A stretch of 64,000 bases of DNA from Veillonella parvula (GCF_036456085.1 NZ_CP138632.1:62001-126000); one strand, 5' to 3'. Counted from the first letter of the stretch, positions 34,645 through 44,213 are shown. Translations and numbers: made by a program. The notes: generated by a model not told the origin, from the sequence alone.

Positions 34645-35973
34645 ATGACAGATCAGAACCAAATAAATACAGTCGATAGTATGTTGCCCATACCACAGCT
34701 CTTTGCCTTTGGTTTACAGCATGTACTTGCCATGTATGCTGGAGCTGTTGCGGTACCGATTATCGTGGCACAGGCGATGAATTTACCTGTGGAGGACTTG
34801 ATTCGTCTTATTACAGCAGACTTGTTTACTTGTGGCATTGCGACCTTAATTCAAACATTAGGCTTCGGTAATATAGGTGGGCGTATCCCTATGATCCAAG
34901 GTGTTACTTTTGCATCTGTCGGACCTATGACTATGATTGGGGCACAGCATGGTATGACTGCCATTTACGGTGCCATTATTGTAGCAGGTCTATTTACTTT
35001 TATAGTAGCTCCATTCTTTAGCCGTCTAATTCGACTGTTCCCCCCTGTTGTAACGGGAACAATAATTACTCTTATTGGGATTAATTTGATGCCAGTTGCC
35101 ATTAATTGGATGGGGGGCGGTGTAGGAAATCCAGAATTTGGAAGTTATACGAACATAGGACTTGGATTTCTTACGTTTTTAATTGTTGTATTTGTATACA
35201 AGTTTGCTAAAGGTTTCTTAAGTAATCTTTCTGTATTAATCGGTTTGATCGCAGGCACAGCAATTGCCTTTGCAATGGGCGTTGCTAATTTTGACGAAGT
35301 TGGTCGTTCTCAATGGGTTGCTTTCATTGAACCATTCTATTTTGGTTTGCCAACATTTGACTGGGCTTCTGTACTATCTATGATTATCGTCATGCTCGTT
35401 GTCATGGTAGAGACTACAGGTGATAGTATTGCTATTGGTGAAATTGTGGATAAGCCAATAGGTCGAAAAGAATTGGCTTCTGTTATTCGTGCTGATGGTA
35501 TTTCCACTTTAATAGGGGGAATTCTTAATAGTTTCCCATATACAGCCTTTGCTCAAAATGTAGGACTTATTGCGGTTACAGGTGTTAAAAGTCGCTTTGT
35601 AGTAGCTGCATCTGGAGTAATCTTAATTTTGTTAGGTTTATTCCCTAAATTAGCCGCTATTGTTGCTAGTATACCAAATGCAGTACTCGGTGGTGCTGGC
35701 ATTGCTATGTTTGGCATGATTGTTGCTAGCGGTATTCGCTCTCTTGGCAAGGTTAGCTTTGATGGTAATCATAACTTGATGCTTGTGGCGATTAGTATTG
35801 GTGTGGCTATGATCCCTATTGCGGCGCCGAACTTTTATGCTAATTTCCCTGATTGGGCACAAATTATATTAAAATCTGGCATTACCTTTGGTAGTATTAC
35901 GGCAATCTTGCTTAACTTATTACTCAATGGTGTTAATCATGGCGATGAAATTCAAGAAATGGGTCGTCGCTAA
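34645..35973 (+). CDS. NCS2-family nucleobase permease, copy 1
   Basis: 442 residues with 12-14 membrane segments. The blocks PIPQLFAFGLQHVLAMYAGA, QGVTFASVGPM, VVMVETTGDSIAIGEI and NSFPYTAFAQNVGLIA mark the xanthine/uracil permease family; the ETTGDS motif forms part of the purine-type binding site. The ATG at 34645 follows TAGGAGA. A close paralog is at 62657 after the purine catabolic genes, so this copy may import xanthine, urate or another purine. No purine riboswitch was recognised in the leader. It is a single-gene unit closed by a terminator. Confidence 0.87.
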   Translation: MTDQNQINTVDSMLPIPQLFAFGLQHVLAMYAGAVAVPIIVAQAMNLPVEDLIRLITADLFTCGIATLIQTLGFGNIGGRIPMIQGVTFASVGPMTMIGAQHGMTAIYGAIIVAGLFTFIVAPFFSRLIRLFPPVVTGTIITLIGINLMPVAINWMGGGVGNPEFGSYTNIGLGFLTFLIVVFVYKFAKGFLSNLSVLIGLIAGTAIAFAMGVANFDEVGRSQWVAFIEPFYFGLPTFDWASVLSMIIVMLVVMVETTGDSIAIGEIVDKPIGRKELASVIRADGISTLIGGILNSFPYTAFAQNVGLIAVTGVKSRFVVAASGVILILLGLFPKLAAIVASIPNAVLGGAGIAMFGMIVASGIRSLGKVSFDGNHNLMLVAISIGVAMIPIAAPNFYANFPDWAQIILKSGITFGSITAILLNLLLNGVNHGDEIQEMGRR

Positions 35974-35985
35974 ATAATACATACG

Positions 35986-36018
35986 AGAACTCTATTCCTA
36001 TAGAATAGAGTTCTTTTT
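35986..36018 (+). terminator. Intrinsic terminator after NCS2 permease copy 1
   Basis: AGAACTCTATTC pairs with GAATAGAGTTCT, then TTTT. Confidence 0.9.
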
Positions 36019-36187
36019 AGTGATTAAATTCACAGGGAAAATGTATGAATACTATGCTATAATATATAGATAATTGTAGAACTATTTTGTGATACTTTCA
36101 TAAAATAGGAATACAGTCTGGATTTACAATTAAGTGTTTATAAAAAGTTATGTATATGGAATGTTCCCATAAGAAGGGAAGGGGCAC

Positions 36188-36628
36188 GTGGCAGACGGAA
36201 AGATTATTGCTATCTCCATTAGTGAGAAAAAAGGGCAAAAAAAACATAATATTGAATCCGCCAATCTCATTGTAGATCATGGGATGGAGGGAGATGCTCA
36301 TGCAGGAAATTGGCATCGTCAAATCAGCTTACTTGGTATCGCTAGTATTGAACATATGCGGGCGCAAGGTGCAGATGTTAAACCTGGTGATTTCGCTGAA
36401 AACATTACAGTAGAAGGTATGGTTCTTTATGAATTAGCTGTAGGGACTCACTTACAAGTAGGTGATGATGTGATTCTTGAAATTACTCAAATTGGCAAGG
36501 AATGCCATCATGGTTGCGAAATCATGAAACAAGTTGGTTCTTGCATTATGCCTACACAAGGTATCTTTGGTAAGGTTCTTAAAAACGGTACGATTCGCGT
36601 AGGTGATGAAGTATCTATTATTAAATAA
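36188..36628 (+). CDS. MOSC-domain protein
   Basis: 146 residues forming one MOSC domain, related to the C-terminal part of molybdenum cofactor sulfurases. The conserved region is GDHA-like GMEGDAHAGNWHRQISLLG, and the expected cysteine is in IGKECHHGCEIM. The start is GTG at 36188 after GAAGGGG; no ATG fits. It lies 26 bases before moaA, so a role in molybdenum-cofactor metabolism is likely, possibly sulfuration or handling for the hydroxylase at 60 kb. Confidence 0.86.
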   Translation: MADGKIIAISISEKKGQKKHNIESANLIVDHGMEGDAHAGNWHRQISLLGIASIEHMRAQGADVKPGDFAENITVEGMVLYELAVGTHLQVGDDVILEITQIGKECHHGCEIMKQVGSCIMPTQGIFGKVLKNGTIRVGDEVSIIK

Positions 36629-36654
36629 TTTTGAGTTGGTAAACGAGGTGTATT

Positions 36655-37620
36655 ATGAAAGACGCATGGGGTCGTACAATTGAATATGTACGTCTGTCGC
36701 TGACAGATGCGTGTAATTTTTGTTGTCCCTACTGCCGGCCTGCAGAAATTACGCCTCAAAGTCAAACGCAACTATTGTCTGTTGATGAATGGATGACCAT
36801 TTTAGGAGCTTTCCATCATATTGGTGTGAAGGCAGTACGCCTCACAGGTGGTGAGCCTTTGCTCTATCCACATATTGAAGAACTACTAGGTCGCATTAAA
36901 GAATCAGGTTGGTTTGAAGATATCTCTATGACTACCAATGGCAGTTTATTAGCTTCACGAGCGCAACGGTTAAAAAAATTTGGCTTGAATCGTGTGAATA
37001 TTAGTTTGGACTCTCTTGAAACTGAAGCTTTTGCTACCTGTGTTGGTAAAACGGGACAGTTGGAGTCTGTTCTCGACGGTATACGTAGTGCTATTAATGC
37101 TAACTTTAAATCCGTTAAGATTAATACCGTTTTATCTCGTTATTGGTCCGATGATGAAGTTAAATCTTTATTACAATATGTTGAAAAATGGCCTGTTGTT
37201 TGGCGGTTTATTGAATACATGCCGTTCCAAGGTGATGCCTTTCATGGGCCTACCTTTGATGAATGGAAGGAACAATTAGAACGCGTTAGTGGCGGATCTC
37301 TCACAGAGGTTCATTCTGTTTATGGCTTTGGTCCAGCTACATATTTGGCACTGCCTAGTGGTAAGGCCGTGGGCTTTATTTTTTCTATGTCTCATAGCTA
37401 TTGTGATACATGCAATCGTGTGCGCCTTACATCTGATGGTCAAATGCGATTGTGCTTGTTGCGAGATGATGAGGCTGACCTTGTATCGCTCGTGCGCAAT
37501 GGTGCCTCAGAAGAGGCTTTAGCCAAGCATATCGAACGTGCTTTGCAACGAAAACAAGAACGACATGATGGTATAGGCATGGAGCAACCAGAACGACCAA
37601 TGTGGCGAATCGGAGGGTAG
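36655..37620 (+). CDS. moaA: GTP 3',8-cyclase (radical SAM, molybdopterin synthesis)
   Basis: 321 residues. The first step of molybdenum cofactor synthesis. The radical-SAM cluster motif is C20-x3-C24-x2-C27 in DACNFCCPYC, the SAM-binding motif is VRLTGGEPLLYP, and the second Fe-S cluster cysteines are in SYCDTCNRVRLTSDGQMRLCL. The C-terminal GG tail needed for activity is present (WRIGG). It is adjacent to a MOSC gene and followed immediately by a small gene. MoaC, the usual partner, is not in the window. Confidence 0.94.
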   Translation: MKDAWGRTIEYVRLSLTDACNFCCPYCRPAEITPQSQTQLLSVDEWMTILGAFHHIGVKAVRLTGGEPLLYPHIEELLGRIKESGWFEDISMTTNGSLLASRAQRLKKFGLNRVNISLDSLETEAFATCVGKTGQLESVLDGIRSAINANFKSVKINTVLSRYWSDDEVKSLLQYVEKWPVVWRFIEYMPFQGDAFHGPTFDEWKEQLERVSGGSLTEVHSVYGFGPATYLALPSGKAVGFIFSMSHSYCDTCNRVRLTSDGQMRLCLLRDDEADLVSLVRNGASEEALAKHIERALQRKQERHDGIGMEQPERPMWRIGG

Positions 37621-37621
37621 T

Positions 37622-37924
37622 ATGGGATTTTTTGATTTTTTAAAGCCTAGATCAAAGGAAAATATTGAATCATGCTGGCCTGGAGGCAAGATGCTTCAAG
37701 TCCATATAGAATACGATACACAAGAGTCTGTTTTTACCTATTTTGGTCGTTATGGGTTACAGTTTAGCGTTCCTAAGTCTAATTTAACGAATATTATTGT
37801 TAAAGAAGTAAGCCGCACTCATAGTGTGCTTCAACTATATAGTGGTGAAAACTGCGTAGGGACTAGTGATTTACTCCCTACTGAGGCCTGTAATATTATG
37901 AAGGATTGGGTATTACAATATTAA
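37622..37924 (+). CDS. Small protein of unknown function after moaA
   Basis: 100 residues, soluble. The ATG lies 1 base after the moaA stop with GGAGGG in the end of moaA, so translation is coupled. The middle is beta-rich (KMLQVHIEYDTQESVFTY), and an N-terminal MGFFDFLKPRSK segment resembles the amphipathic start of small cytosolic proteins. I recognise no family. Tight linkage to moaA may or may not mean a molybdenum role. Confidence 0.65.
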   Translation: MGFFDFLKPRSKENIESCWPGGKMLQVHIEYDTQESVFTYFGRYGLQFSVPKSNLTNIIVKEVSRTHSVLQLYSGENCVGTSDLLPTEACNIMKDWVLQY

Positions 37925-37940
37925 TAATATGAATGTTGAT

Positions 37941-37984
37941 ATTTTATAGGAGTGTAATAAATTTTCTTTACATTCCTATAAAAT
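37941..37984. terminator. Hairpin terminator after the moaA operon
   Basis: A 17-bp stem (37941-37957 with 37967-37984). It overlaps the -35 box of the tRNA-Lys promoter. Confidence 0.75.
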
Positions 37985-37995
37985 AAGCATATAAT
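37967..37995 (+). promoter_or_regulatory. tRNA-Lys promoter
   Basis: -35 TTTACA, exactly 17 bp, -10 TATAAT, ending 12 bases before the tRNA. Confidence 0.8.
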
Positions 37996-38007
37996 TATTC
38001 ATGTCAT

Positions 38008-38083
38008 GGACCACTAGCTCAGCTGGCAGAGCACCTGACTCTTAATCAGGGTGTCCAGGGTTCGAACCCCTGGTGGTCCACCA
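38008..38083 (+). tRNA. tRNA-Lys (anticodon CTT)
   Basis: Complete cloverleaf: acceptor GGACCAC with GTGGTCC, D-arm AGCTCAGCTGGCAGAGC, anticodon stem CCTGA/TCAGG with loop CTCTTAA (anticodon CTT, reading AAG), T-arm GGTTCGAACCC and encoded CCA. Confidence 0.96.
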
Positions 38084-38087
38084 GAGT

Positions 38088-38120
38088 AAAGAACTCACAT
38101 TTTGTGTGAGTTCTTTTTTT
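38088..38120 (+). terminator. Intrinsic terminator after tRNA-Lys
   Basis: AAAGAACTCACA pairs with TGTGAGTTCTTT, then a T-run. Confidence 0.9.
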
Positions 38121-38365
38121 GTGTAAATATTTTTCTTTTAGCTTTTTGCATATCTTTTTAGCCTTCATATAGTTATTTACATGGTTAAAATACGTTGTGG
38201 TTTAATCCTATTTTTCTCAAACGAGTAGTCATTGATTCAATTAAGTTTATAAACTTTAACATTAATGGAATATAGAATTGATACAATATAATATATTTTA
38301 TAGACAGTAAAATTATAATAGCTTATGATGGTTGTATAATAGTTTTTCTCATTAGGAGGTACCAA

Positions 38366-39307
38366 ATGGCAGTAGATGTTTCTAGAACACAAGATGTGTA
38401 TAAAGATGCTGGACAAAGTGTCAACTTCACCACTTTGTTGTTAAACCGTAAAGATCATGAGGCAGAGCTTGAAGTGATTCAAGATATGGCAGATCGTATT
38501 CAAGCCATTAAACGTTCTGTTAGTATTCGCGCTAATGGGGAAGGTTTGGGCATTGCCTTTGGCTTTAGCCGTAAGGCATGGGATTATTTGTTTCCTAATG
38601 CACCGGTACCAAAAGAGTTAGAAGACTTCCAAGGCATAAAAGGTGATAAACAAGATGTACCAGCTGTAGCAGCTGACTTATTTTTGCATGTCTGCTCTAA
38701 TGATGAATCTGTTACGTATACTGTAGTAGATCAAATTATGGAGTTCTTACGCCCTATTACATCTGTTGTAGATGAAACCCATGGCTTCCACTACGAACAA
38801 GGTCGTGCGATTATTGATTTCGTTGATGGTACGGAAAACCCTGTTGGCCAAGAGGCTGTAGAGTGGGGCGTTATTGGTGATGAAGATCCTGAATTCACTA
38901 ACGGCTCTTATGCATTTGCTCAAAAATATGAACATGATCTTGATGCATGGCGTGCACTTCCTACAGAAATGCAAGAAAAATTCATTGGTCGTCGTAAATT
39001 TAGCGATATTGAATTAGAGGATGATGAAAAAGATCCGGCAGCTCACAATGTAGTGGCTCAAGATAATCGTGATGACGAAGAACACAAAATCGTTCGTATG
39101 AATGTTCCATTTGCTCAACCAGGACATGGCGTACGTGGTACATTTTTCATCGGTTATGCTCGTTACTGGGATGTAACTAAAACAATGCTTACCAATATGT
39201 TTACGCAAAACGATAAATTGCTTGATTACTCCAAACCTATTACTGGCATGTTATTCTTCATCCCATCTCTTGATACATTGGATGCTATTGCGGAAGGTGA
39301 ACTATAA
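38366..39307 (+). CDS. Dyp-type heme peroxidase
   Basis: 313 residues, the short YfeX/DyP class without signal peptide. The conserved GXXDG region reads IIDFVDGTENPVG, with the distal aspartate. The likely proximal heme histidine is in EEHKIVRMNVPF and the conserved arginine in FFIGYARY. It is probably a cytosolic peroxidase or heme-handling enzyme, useful to an anaerobe exposed to oxygen. The ATG follows AGGAGG. TATAAT at 38335-38340 may be the -10 box; TTATAATAGCTTATGA just upstream looks vaguely PerR-like but does not match the consensus. Confidence 0.9.
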   Translation: MAVDVSRTQDVYKDAGQSVNFTTLLLNRKDHEAELEVIQDMADRIQAIKRSVSIRANGEGLGIAFGFSRKAWDYLFPNAPVPKELEDFQGIKGDKQDVPAVAADLFLHVCSNDESVTYTVVDQIMEFLRPITSVVDETHGFHYEQGRAIIDFVDGTENPVGQEAVEWGVIGDEDPEFTNGSYAFAQKYEHDLDAWRALPTEMQEKFIGRRKFSDIELEDDEKDPAAHNVVAQDNRDDEEHKIVRMNVPFAQPGHGVRGTFFIGYARYWDVTKTMLTNMFTQNDKLLDYSKPITGMLFFIPSLDTLDAIAEGEL

Positions 39308-39407
39308 CCGAATTCTGATTAATATTGGAAAGCTGTATATTCACTTAATTAGTTAGTAATATTTGGTTTTATCTATTAGATTAAAAATTTATTATATAAT
39401 TCTATAG

Positions 39408-39432
39408 AAAGCGCCCCAAGTGGGCGCTTTTA
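39408..39432 (+). terminator. Intrinsic terminator after the peroxidase gene
   Basis: AAAGCGCCC pairs with GGGCGCTTT; about 100 bases after the stop. Confidence 0.8.
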
Positions 39433-39491
39433 TGCTATAATAAATCTATTAAACTCGTAAAAATCCATTGTAGTCATGAATGAGGTATTCC

Positions 39492-40991
39492 ATGAATTAT
39501 ACTAGCACCCGAGGTACCGTTACGGTAAATGAAACATATGCATTGTTGCACGGCTTAGCAGAGGATGGTGGCCTATATGTACCATCTTTATTTCCTACAA
39601 ACTGCTTAACTTACAATGATGTGAAAGATAAAAACTACCAAGAAGTAGCAGCCGTTGTTTTAGCAAAGTTGTTTCCATGCTTTTCCGAAGCTCATTTAAA
39701 TGAAATGATTAATTCTGCTTATTGCGATGCTAACTTCAGCACCCGTGATATTGCACCATTACACTCTTTATTGGAAAAGGTTTCCGTATTGGAATTATTC
39801 CATGGCCGCACACAAGCTTTCAAAGATATGGCCTTGTCCTTATTCCCATATTTGTTAGTGGCAGCTAAAGAGGCGGAAGGTGAGAAAAAAGAGGTTCTTA
39901 TCTTAACGGCTACCTCTGGTGATACTGGTAAAGCAGCTCTTGAGGGCTTCAAGGATGTACCGGGAACTCATATTCAAGTATTCTACCCGACTGATGGCGT
40001 TAGTCCTATGCAAGCGGAACAAATGCAAAAACAAGAAGGGGAGAATGTTAATGTTACGGCTATTCATGGCAATTTTGACGATGCTCAACAATTCTTGAAA
40101 CGCCTCTTTGTTGATAAAGCGACTGCTGAAGAGGTTGCTGAAAAAGGGATTATGTTCTCCAGTGCGAACTCTATCAATATTGGTCGTTTAGCTCCACAAG
40201 TAGTTTACTATGTAAATGCCTATGCTGAACTGGTTGCACAAGGTGCAATCCATGAAGATGAAGCTTTCAACGTTGTAGTTCCAACAGGTAACTTCGGTAA
40301 TATCTTGGCTGCTTACTATGCTAAAAAAATGGGGATTCCTATCGGCAAATTGATTTGTGCATCTAATCAAAATAACGTACTTACTGACTTCTTTGAAAAC
40401 GGTACCTACGATATGAACCGCCCATTCTATACGACGATTTCTCCATCTATGGATATTCTTGAATCCTCTAACTTTGAACGATTCTTATATTATATTTCTG
40501 GTGAAGATAGCGAACGTACAGTAGGATGGATGAAAGATCTTAAAACAACAGGCAAATTAACTGTTAATGAAGAAGAGTTCAAACGTGTTAAGACTGATTT
40601 TGCTGGTGCCTACGTTGATGATGAAGAAACAAAAGCAATCATTGAACAAGTATATAATTCTTACGGTTATGTAATGGATCCTCATACGGCAGTTGCTATG
40701 GGGGCGTATATGAAGGAGTTGGAGAAGCATCCTGAAGATGGCGCTCGTCATATAGTGATTGCATCTACAGCACATCCATTTAAATTTCCTACACCAATCT
40801 GTGAGGCATTGGATATCAAGGTGGGCGAGACTCCTTATGAAAGCTTAGATAATATCTCTGCTGTAACGGGTGTTGCCTTCCCTAAACAATTGGAAGCCTT
40901 ACAATCCAAACCATTGCGCTTTACAAAAGCAATCGACAAAGAGAATATGAAACAAGAAATCTTAGATTTTGTAGATACATTCTCTAAATAA
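39492..40991 (+). CDS. thrC: Threonine synthase
   Basis: 499 residues, the longer thrC class seen in enterobacteria and yeast. The N-terminal YTSTRGTVTVNETYALLHGL block and the PLP lysine in ELFHGRTQAFKDMALSL are diagnostic; LTATSGDTGKAALEGF binds phosphate. It converts phosphohomoserine to threonine. The ATG at 39492 follows TGAGG; an in-frame ATG at 39480 lacks a ribosome-binding site. No other threonine genes are near. Confidence 0.94.
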   Translation: MNYTSTRGTVTVNETYALLHGLAEDGGLYVPSLFPTNCLTYNDVKDKNYQEVAAVVLAKLFPCFSEAHLNEMINSAYCDANFSTRDIAPLHSLLEKVSVLELFHGRTQAFKDMALSLFPYLLVAAKEAEGEKKEVLILTATSGDTGKAALEGFKDVPGTHIQVFYPTDGVSPMQAEQMQKQEGENVNVTAIHGNFDDAQQFLKRLFVDKATAEEVAEKGIMFSSANSINIGRLAPQVVYYVNAYAELVAQGAIHEDEAFNVVVPTGNFGNILAAYYAKKMGIPIGKLICASNQNNVLTDFFENGTYDMNRPFYTTISPSMDILESSNFERFLYYISGEDSERTVGWMKDLKTTGKLTVNEEEFKRVKTDFAGAYVDDEETKAIIEQVYNSYGYVMDPHTAVAMGAYMKELEKHPEDGARHIVIASTAHPFKFPTPICEALDIKVGETPYESLDNISAVTGVAFPKQLEALQSKPLRFTKAIDKENMKQEILDFVDTFSK

Positions 40992-40995
40992 TACA

Positions 40996-41023
40996 ATGCC
41001 GCCTTTCCTTAGAAGGGCGGCAT
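40996..41023 (+). terminator. Hairpin after thrC
   Basis: ATGCCGCCTTT pairs with AAGGGCGGCAT (one G-T). The T-run is delayed, so termination is likely but not certain. Confidence 0.65.
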
Positions 41024-41201
41024 ATCTATATGTTTTTTATTGAGTAATCATTTTTTATTGATTAACCAATTAAATTCATTTTCTCATTAAATTAACATTC
41101 ATCATATGATATGGAATTTTGTTAGTATGTATTGATGTATTCATTATTTATAGAAATATGGGTTTATAATTATATAGAGAAATATAATTATAGGAGGGGC
41201 T

Positions 41202-42089
41202 ATGGCTAAAAAGGGCCTTATATATGCATTGTTATCCGCACTTTTATTTAGTACGATGAATGTATTTGTAAAACTGTTAGGGACAAATATTCCACCTGGG
41301 GAGATCGCTTTTGCCCGTGGGTTCTTTGGGACTGTTGCGGTGCTCATTATTATGTATGTGAAGGGCATCCGTTTTTCAAAAGAGGATCGGGGGCTCCTCG
41401 TCATGCGTGGCTTATACGGCGGTTTTGGTATGGTATGTAATTTCATAGCATTGGTACACATAAAATTATCTGATGCAACAATTCTATTTCAGACGACAGG
41501 AATATTTGTTTTTATCTTTAGTGCTCTGTTTCTGAAGGAATCGATACCTAAAGGGGCTGGCAAATGGCTTGGAGTCATTTTGATTGCTGTCTTAGTAATG
41601 GTAAATCCTTTTAGTTATGAATCATTTTCTTGGTATGCATTGGTAGCAATTTTAGGTGCTGCTTTAGCTGCGGCGGCCTATACGACGATACGAACTATTA
41701 GTAAACGCGGAAAACATAGTAATTTTGAAATCATGGCCTATTTCATGATTACTGGCATGATTGCGGGCCTCGTCACTACTGATAAGCTCGTTATGCCTCA
41801 AGGTACAGATTGGCTCATTATCTTCGCTATCGGTGGTATTAGTGTAGTGGCTCAGTTTTTCTTGACTGGCGCCTTTGTTACGACCAATGCTGTAGTGGCT
41901 CAATTCTTGCAATACGTTGGCGTATTTATTAGTTCCTTCTATGGGTTCTTGATCTTTGGTGAAAGCTTATCCATAGCAACAGTAGGAGCTGGTATTGCTA
42001 TGTTTATATCCTCTGTCATGTTGGCGCGTCTTAAAGAACAGAGTGGTCCATTAAGAGAGGGCAAGGTTATAGAGGATAAAATTAAATAA
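41202..42089 (+). CDS. DMT-superfamily (EamA) transporter
   Basis: 295 residues with ten hydrophobic segments and two EamA repeats, the first from GLIYALLSALLFSTMNVFVK, the second from WYALVAILGAALAAAAY. The C-terminal tail is short and charged. Carriers of this family export amino acids, nucleosides or other metabolites; the substrate is not evident. TAGGAGGG precedes the ATG. Single gene with its own terminator. Confidence 0.84.
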   Translation: MAKKGLIYALLSALLFSTMNVFVKLLGTNIPPGEIAFARGFFGTVAVLIIMYVKGIRFSKEDRGLLVMRGLYGGFGMVCNFIALVHIKLSDATILFQTTGIFVFIFSALFLKESIPKGAGKWLGVILIAVLVMVNPFSYESFSWYALVAILGAALAAAAYTTIRTISKRGKHSNFEIMAYFMITGMIAGLVTTDKLVMPQGTDWLIIFAIGGISVVAQFFLTGAFVTTNAVVAQFLQYVGVFISSFYGFLIFGESLSIATVGAGIAMFISSVMLARLKEQSGPLREGKVIEDKIK

Positions 42090-42129
42090 ATGTCGAATAT
42101 ATACAGTATCAGACTGTATATGACAGTGG

Positions 42130-42164
42130 GGGTGCTGATTACATTCGTGATTGGCACCTTTTTA
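42130..42164 (+). terminator. Intrinsic terminator after the EamA gene
   Basis: GGTGCTGAT pairs imperfectly with ATTGGCACC, followed by TTTTT. Confidence 0.7.
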
Positions 42165-42261
42165 CATAAAAGATAAAATACAGGGGTATTAGTTAGTGAT
42201 TTATTGTAATGAAATATACTAGAGCTTTTTCATTTTGAAAGTAGCTACAGACGGAGGAGCT

Positions 42262-43929
42262 ATGTATATAAAATGGATGCATATTGAAAACTATAGGAAC
42301 TTAGCCGATGTAACGCTAAGCTTTCACAATGATATTAATTACTTTGTCGGTGAAAATGCGGTAGGTAAGTCTAATTTTTTAGATCTCTTAGAAATTATCA
42401 TGGAGTGCCATGGTTTTATTGAAAGTGATTTTACGGATGTAAATAAGCCTATTCGCATTGATTTTGAAATATCTCTAGGTGAGTTAAATTATAAAAGCAT
42501 GTATACTGCTGATGAGGGACCTACCTACCGTTTACGACTTGAACAAGTTGTACAAGAGGTATATCCACGATTATACAGAGTCACTGATGCAGGGATTGAG
42601 CCTATGCCGTTGTCTATGATTCGTCATGCTTTATATGTGTGTCATCGCGATACCTCAGAGCAGGAACTGTTTTCTATACCGTCCTCTATATATGTAGAAT
42701 TAGGACAGCTATTACAAGCTTATGTGTCTCGATTAGAAATGCCTACTGATGATTTTCAGCGTGAAATTGTTAGTTTACGTAAGGATTTAGATCCTTACTG
42801 TATGCTCAATATTCAACATCTTGTAGAGGTATTGTCTACATCCTCCGCTATGGAACGTAAGTGTTCTGCTGATAATGTACGATTGATTATGGCTGTGGCT
42901 CTCAAGATTTTGGCTCAAATTTATATGAAAGTGAGTAGTGCAACTACAAATTTAGAATCTTTACTTGTATATGATGCAAAGGGATACAAGTTTTTACCAA
43001 TCTTTATAAGTGTGGATGAGCCTGAGCTACATTTAAGTCCGTATTTGCAACGGGCTGTGCTCAATTATTACCGTCAAATTGCAACTAATGAAAATGAAGA
43101 GTTTTTAGCATTGCTGCGAGATATTTTTAAAATAGATGGATTGTTAGGACAGCTCTTTGTGGTTACTCACAGTACGGATGCGCTAGTTGACGATTATCGT
43201 CATATTATTCGGCTTTATCGGGATGAAAATAATATGGTCTGTGCAGCGTGTGGAGTTACTTTCAATTTTCCTAAAGAGGTAGAGAAACACTTGATTATGC
43301 ATTTTCCTGAGGCAAAAGAGGCTCTATACGCTCGGTGTATTATCATCGTAGAAGGGGAGACTGAGTACGGTAGCTTTACAGGCTTTGGTAAAAAATTAGG
43401 CGTGGACTTTGACTATTTTGGAATCTGTCTTATCAACGCTCGGGGCGAGTCCTCTATCAGTAAATTGCAAAAATTGTTTAATAGATTCTCTATTCCTACA
43501 GTAGCTCTCTATGATCGCGATGTAGAGGGAAAATATGCAAAAGCACATAGCAATATATTCTATACGGAGGAAATTTGTTTTGAAATGGATTTTGTATCGT
43601 ATCTACTTGCGATGCACAAGCGTTCCATAATGGATGCCATCATCAAGGACATTATTGATGACGCTCGTCCAATGGTAACAAAGGATATGGCGCGGCGTGG
43701 TTATGCTAAATTAGGTATTACTAAAAGCCAAATTGTACAACGATGTTTACCAAATATTTCGGATCGTAAGTTGGATGATTTACATATCTATTACTTCTCT
43801 TGGTTTTATGCTAATAAAGGAGTAATTGTAGGGCGACGTATTAGTCAATTTTTAGATGCTTCCATGATACCACCTGCATTTATTGCAGTAATAGAGCGTG
43901 CTAAACTTCTTTCGCTAGGCTTAGGTTAA
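42262..43929 (+). CDS. OLD-family ATP-dependent nuclease (AAA ATPase plus TOPRIM)
   Basis: 555 residues. The N-terminal ABC-type ATPase has Walker A at G30-S37 (GENAVGKS) and a Walker B-like FISVDEPELHLSPYLQR at about 250. The C-terminal TOPRIM domain starts near residue 365 (IIIVEGETEYGSF) and has the acidic motif VALYDRDVEGKY. This is the OLD/RecF-like layout, some members of which defend against phages or act on DNA ends. The ATG at 42262 follows GGAGGAG. No UvrD-type helicase (GajB) or reverse transcriptase lies next to it, so it is a solitary, class 1-like member. A cysteine pair (CAACG) sits near residue 330. Function is uncertain. Confidence 0.82.
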   Translation: MYIKWMHIENYRNLADVTLSFHNDINYFVGENAVGKSNFLDLLEIIMECHGFIESDFTDVNKPIRIDFEISLGELNYKSMYTADEGPTYRLRLEQVVQEVYPRLYRVTDAGIEPMPLSMIRHALYVCHRDTSEQELFSIPSSIYVELGQLLQAYVSRLEMPTDDFQREIVSLRKDLDPYCMLNIQHLVEVLSTSSAMERKCSADNVRLIMAVALKILAQIYMKVSSATTNLESLLVYDAKGYKFLPIFISVDEPELHLSPYLQRAVLNYYRQIATNENEEFLALLRDIFKIDGLLGQLFVVTHSTDALVDDYRHIIRLYRDENNMVCAACGVTFNFPKEVEKHLIMHFPEAKEALYARCIIIVEGETEYGSFTGFGKKLGVDFDYFGICLINARGESSISKLQKLFNRFSIPTVALYDRDVEGKYAKAHSNIFYTEEICFEMDFVSYLLAMHKRSIMDAIIKDIIDDARPMVTKDMARRGYAKLGITKSQIVQRCLPNISDRKLDDLHIYYFSWFYANKGVIVGRRISQFLDASMIPPAFIAVIERAKLLSLGLG

Positions 43930-43956
43930 TGGAGTAATACATTACTACTTCTAATT

Positions 43957-43995
43957 AATAGAGTCTGACCAAAGTTTTGTTAGACTCTATTTTTT
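43957..43995 (+). terminator. Intrinsic terminator after the OLD nuclease gene
   Basis: AATAGAGTCTGAC pairs with GTTAGACTCTATT, then TTTTT. Confidence 0.88.
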
Positions 43996-44134
43996 CGAAG
44001 GTAACATAGCGTTTTAGAGTGTAGGCATAGGAAATATGGTGTAAAAAATACGCATAATAAGCGATTTATTACTATAATAGATAGAATTATAAAAAACTAT
44101 ATTAACTAAATTTTAAAAACTACATCGAAATTTC

Positions 44135-44163
44135 TTGACATCTTTTTATCTTTATTTTATGAT
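44135..44163 (+). promoter_or_regulatory. mscL promoter
   Basis: -35 TTGACA, exactly 17 bp, -10 TATGAT, about 45 bases before the mscL start region. Confidence 0.8.
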
Positions 44164-44213
44164 TAGTACTGTTATTAATGCATTCTCAATTAAACGTATC
44201 TAGGAGTATGAAA

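Noticed and set aside
38310-38340. PerR-like site before the peroxidase gene
   Set aside because: Only one half resembles TTATAAT; the second half does not match.
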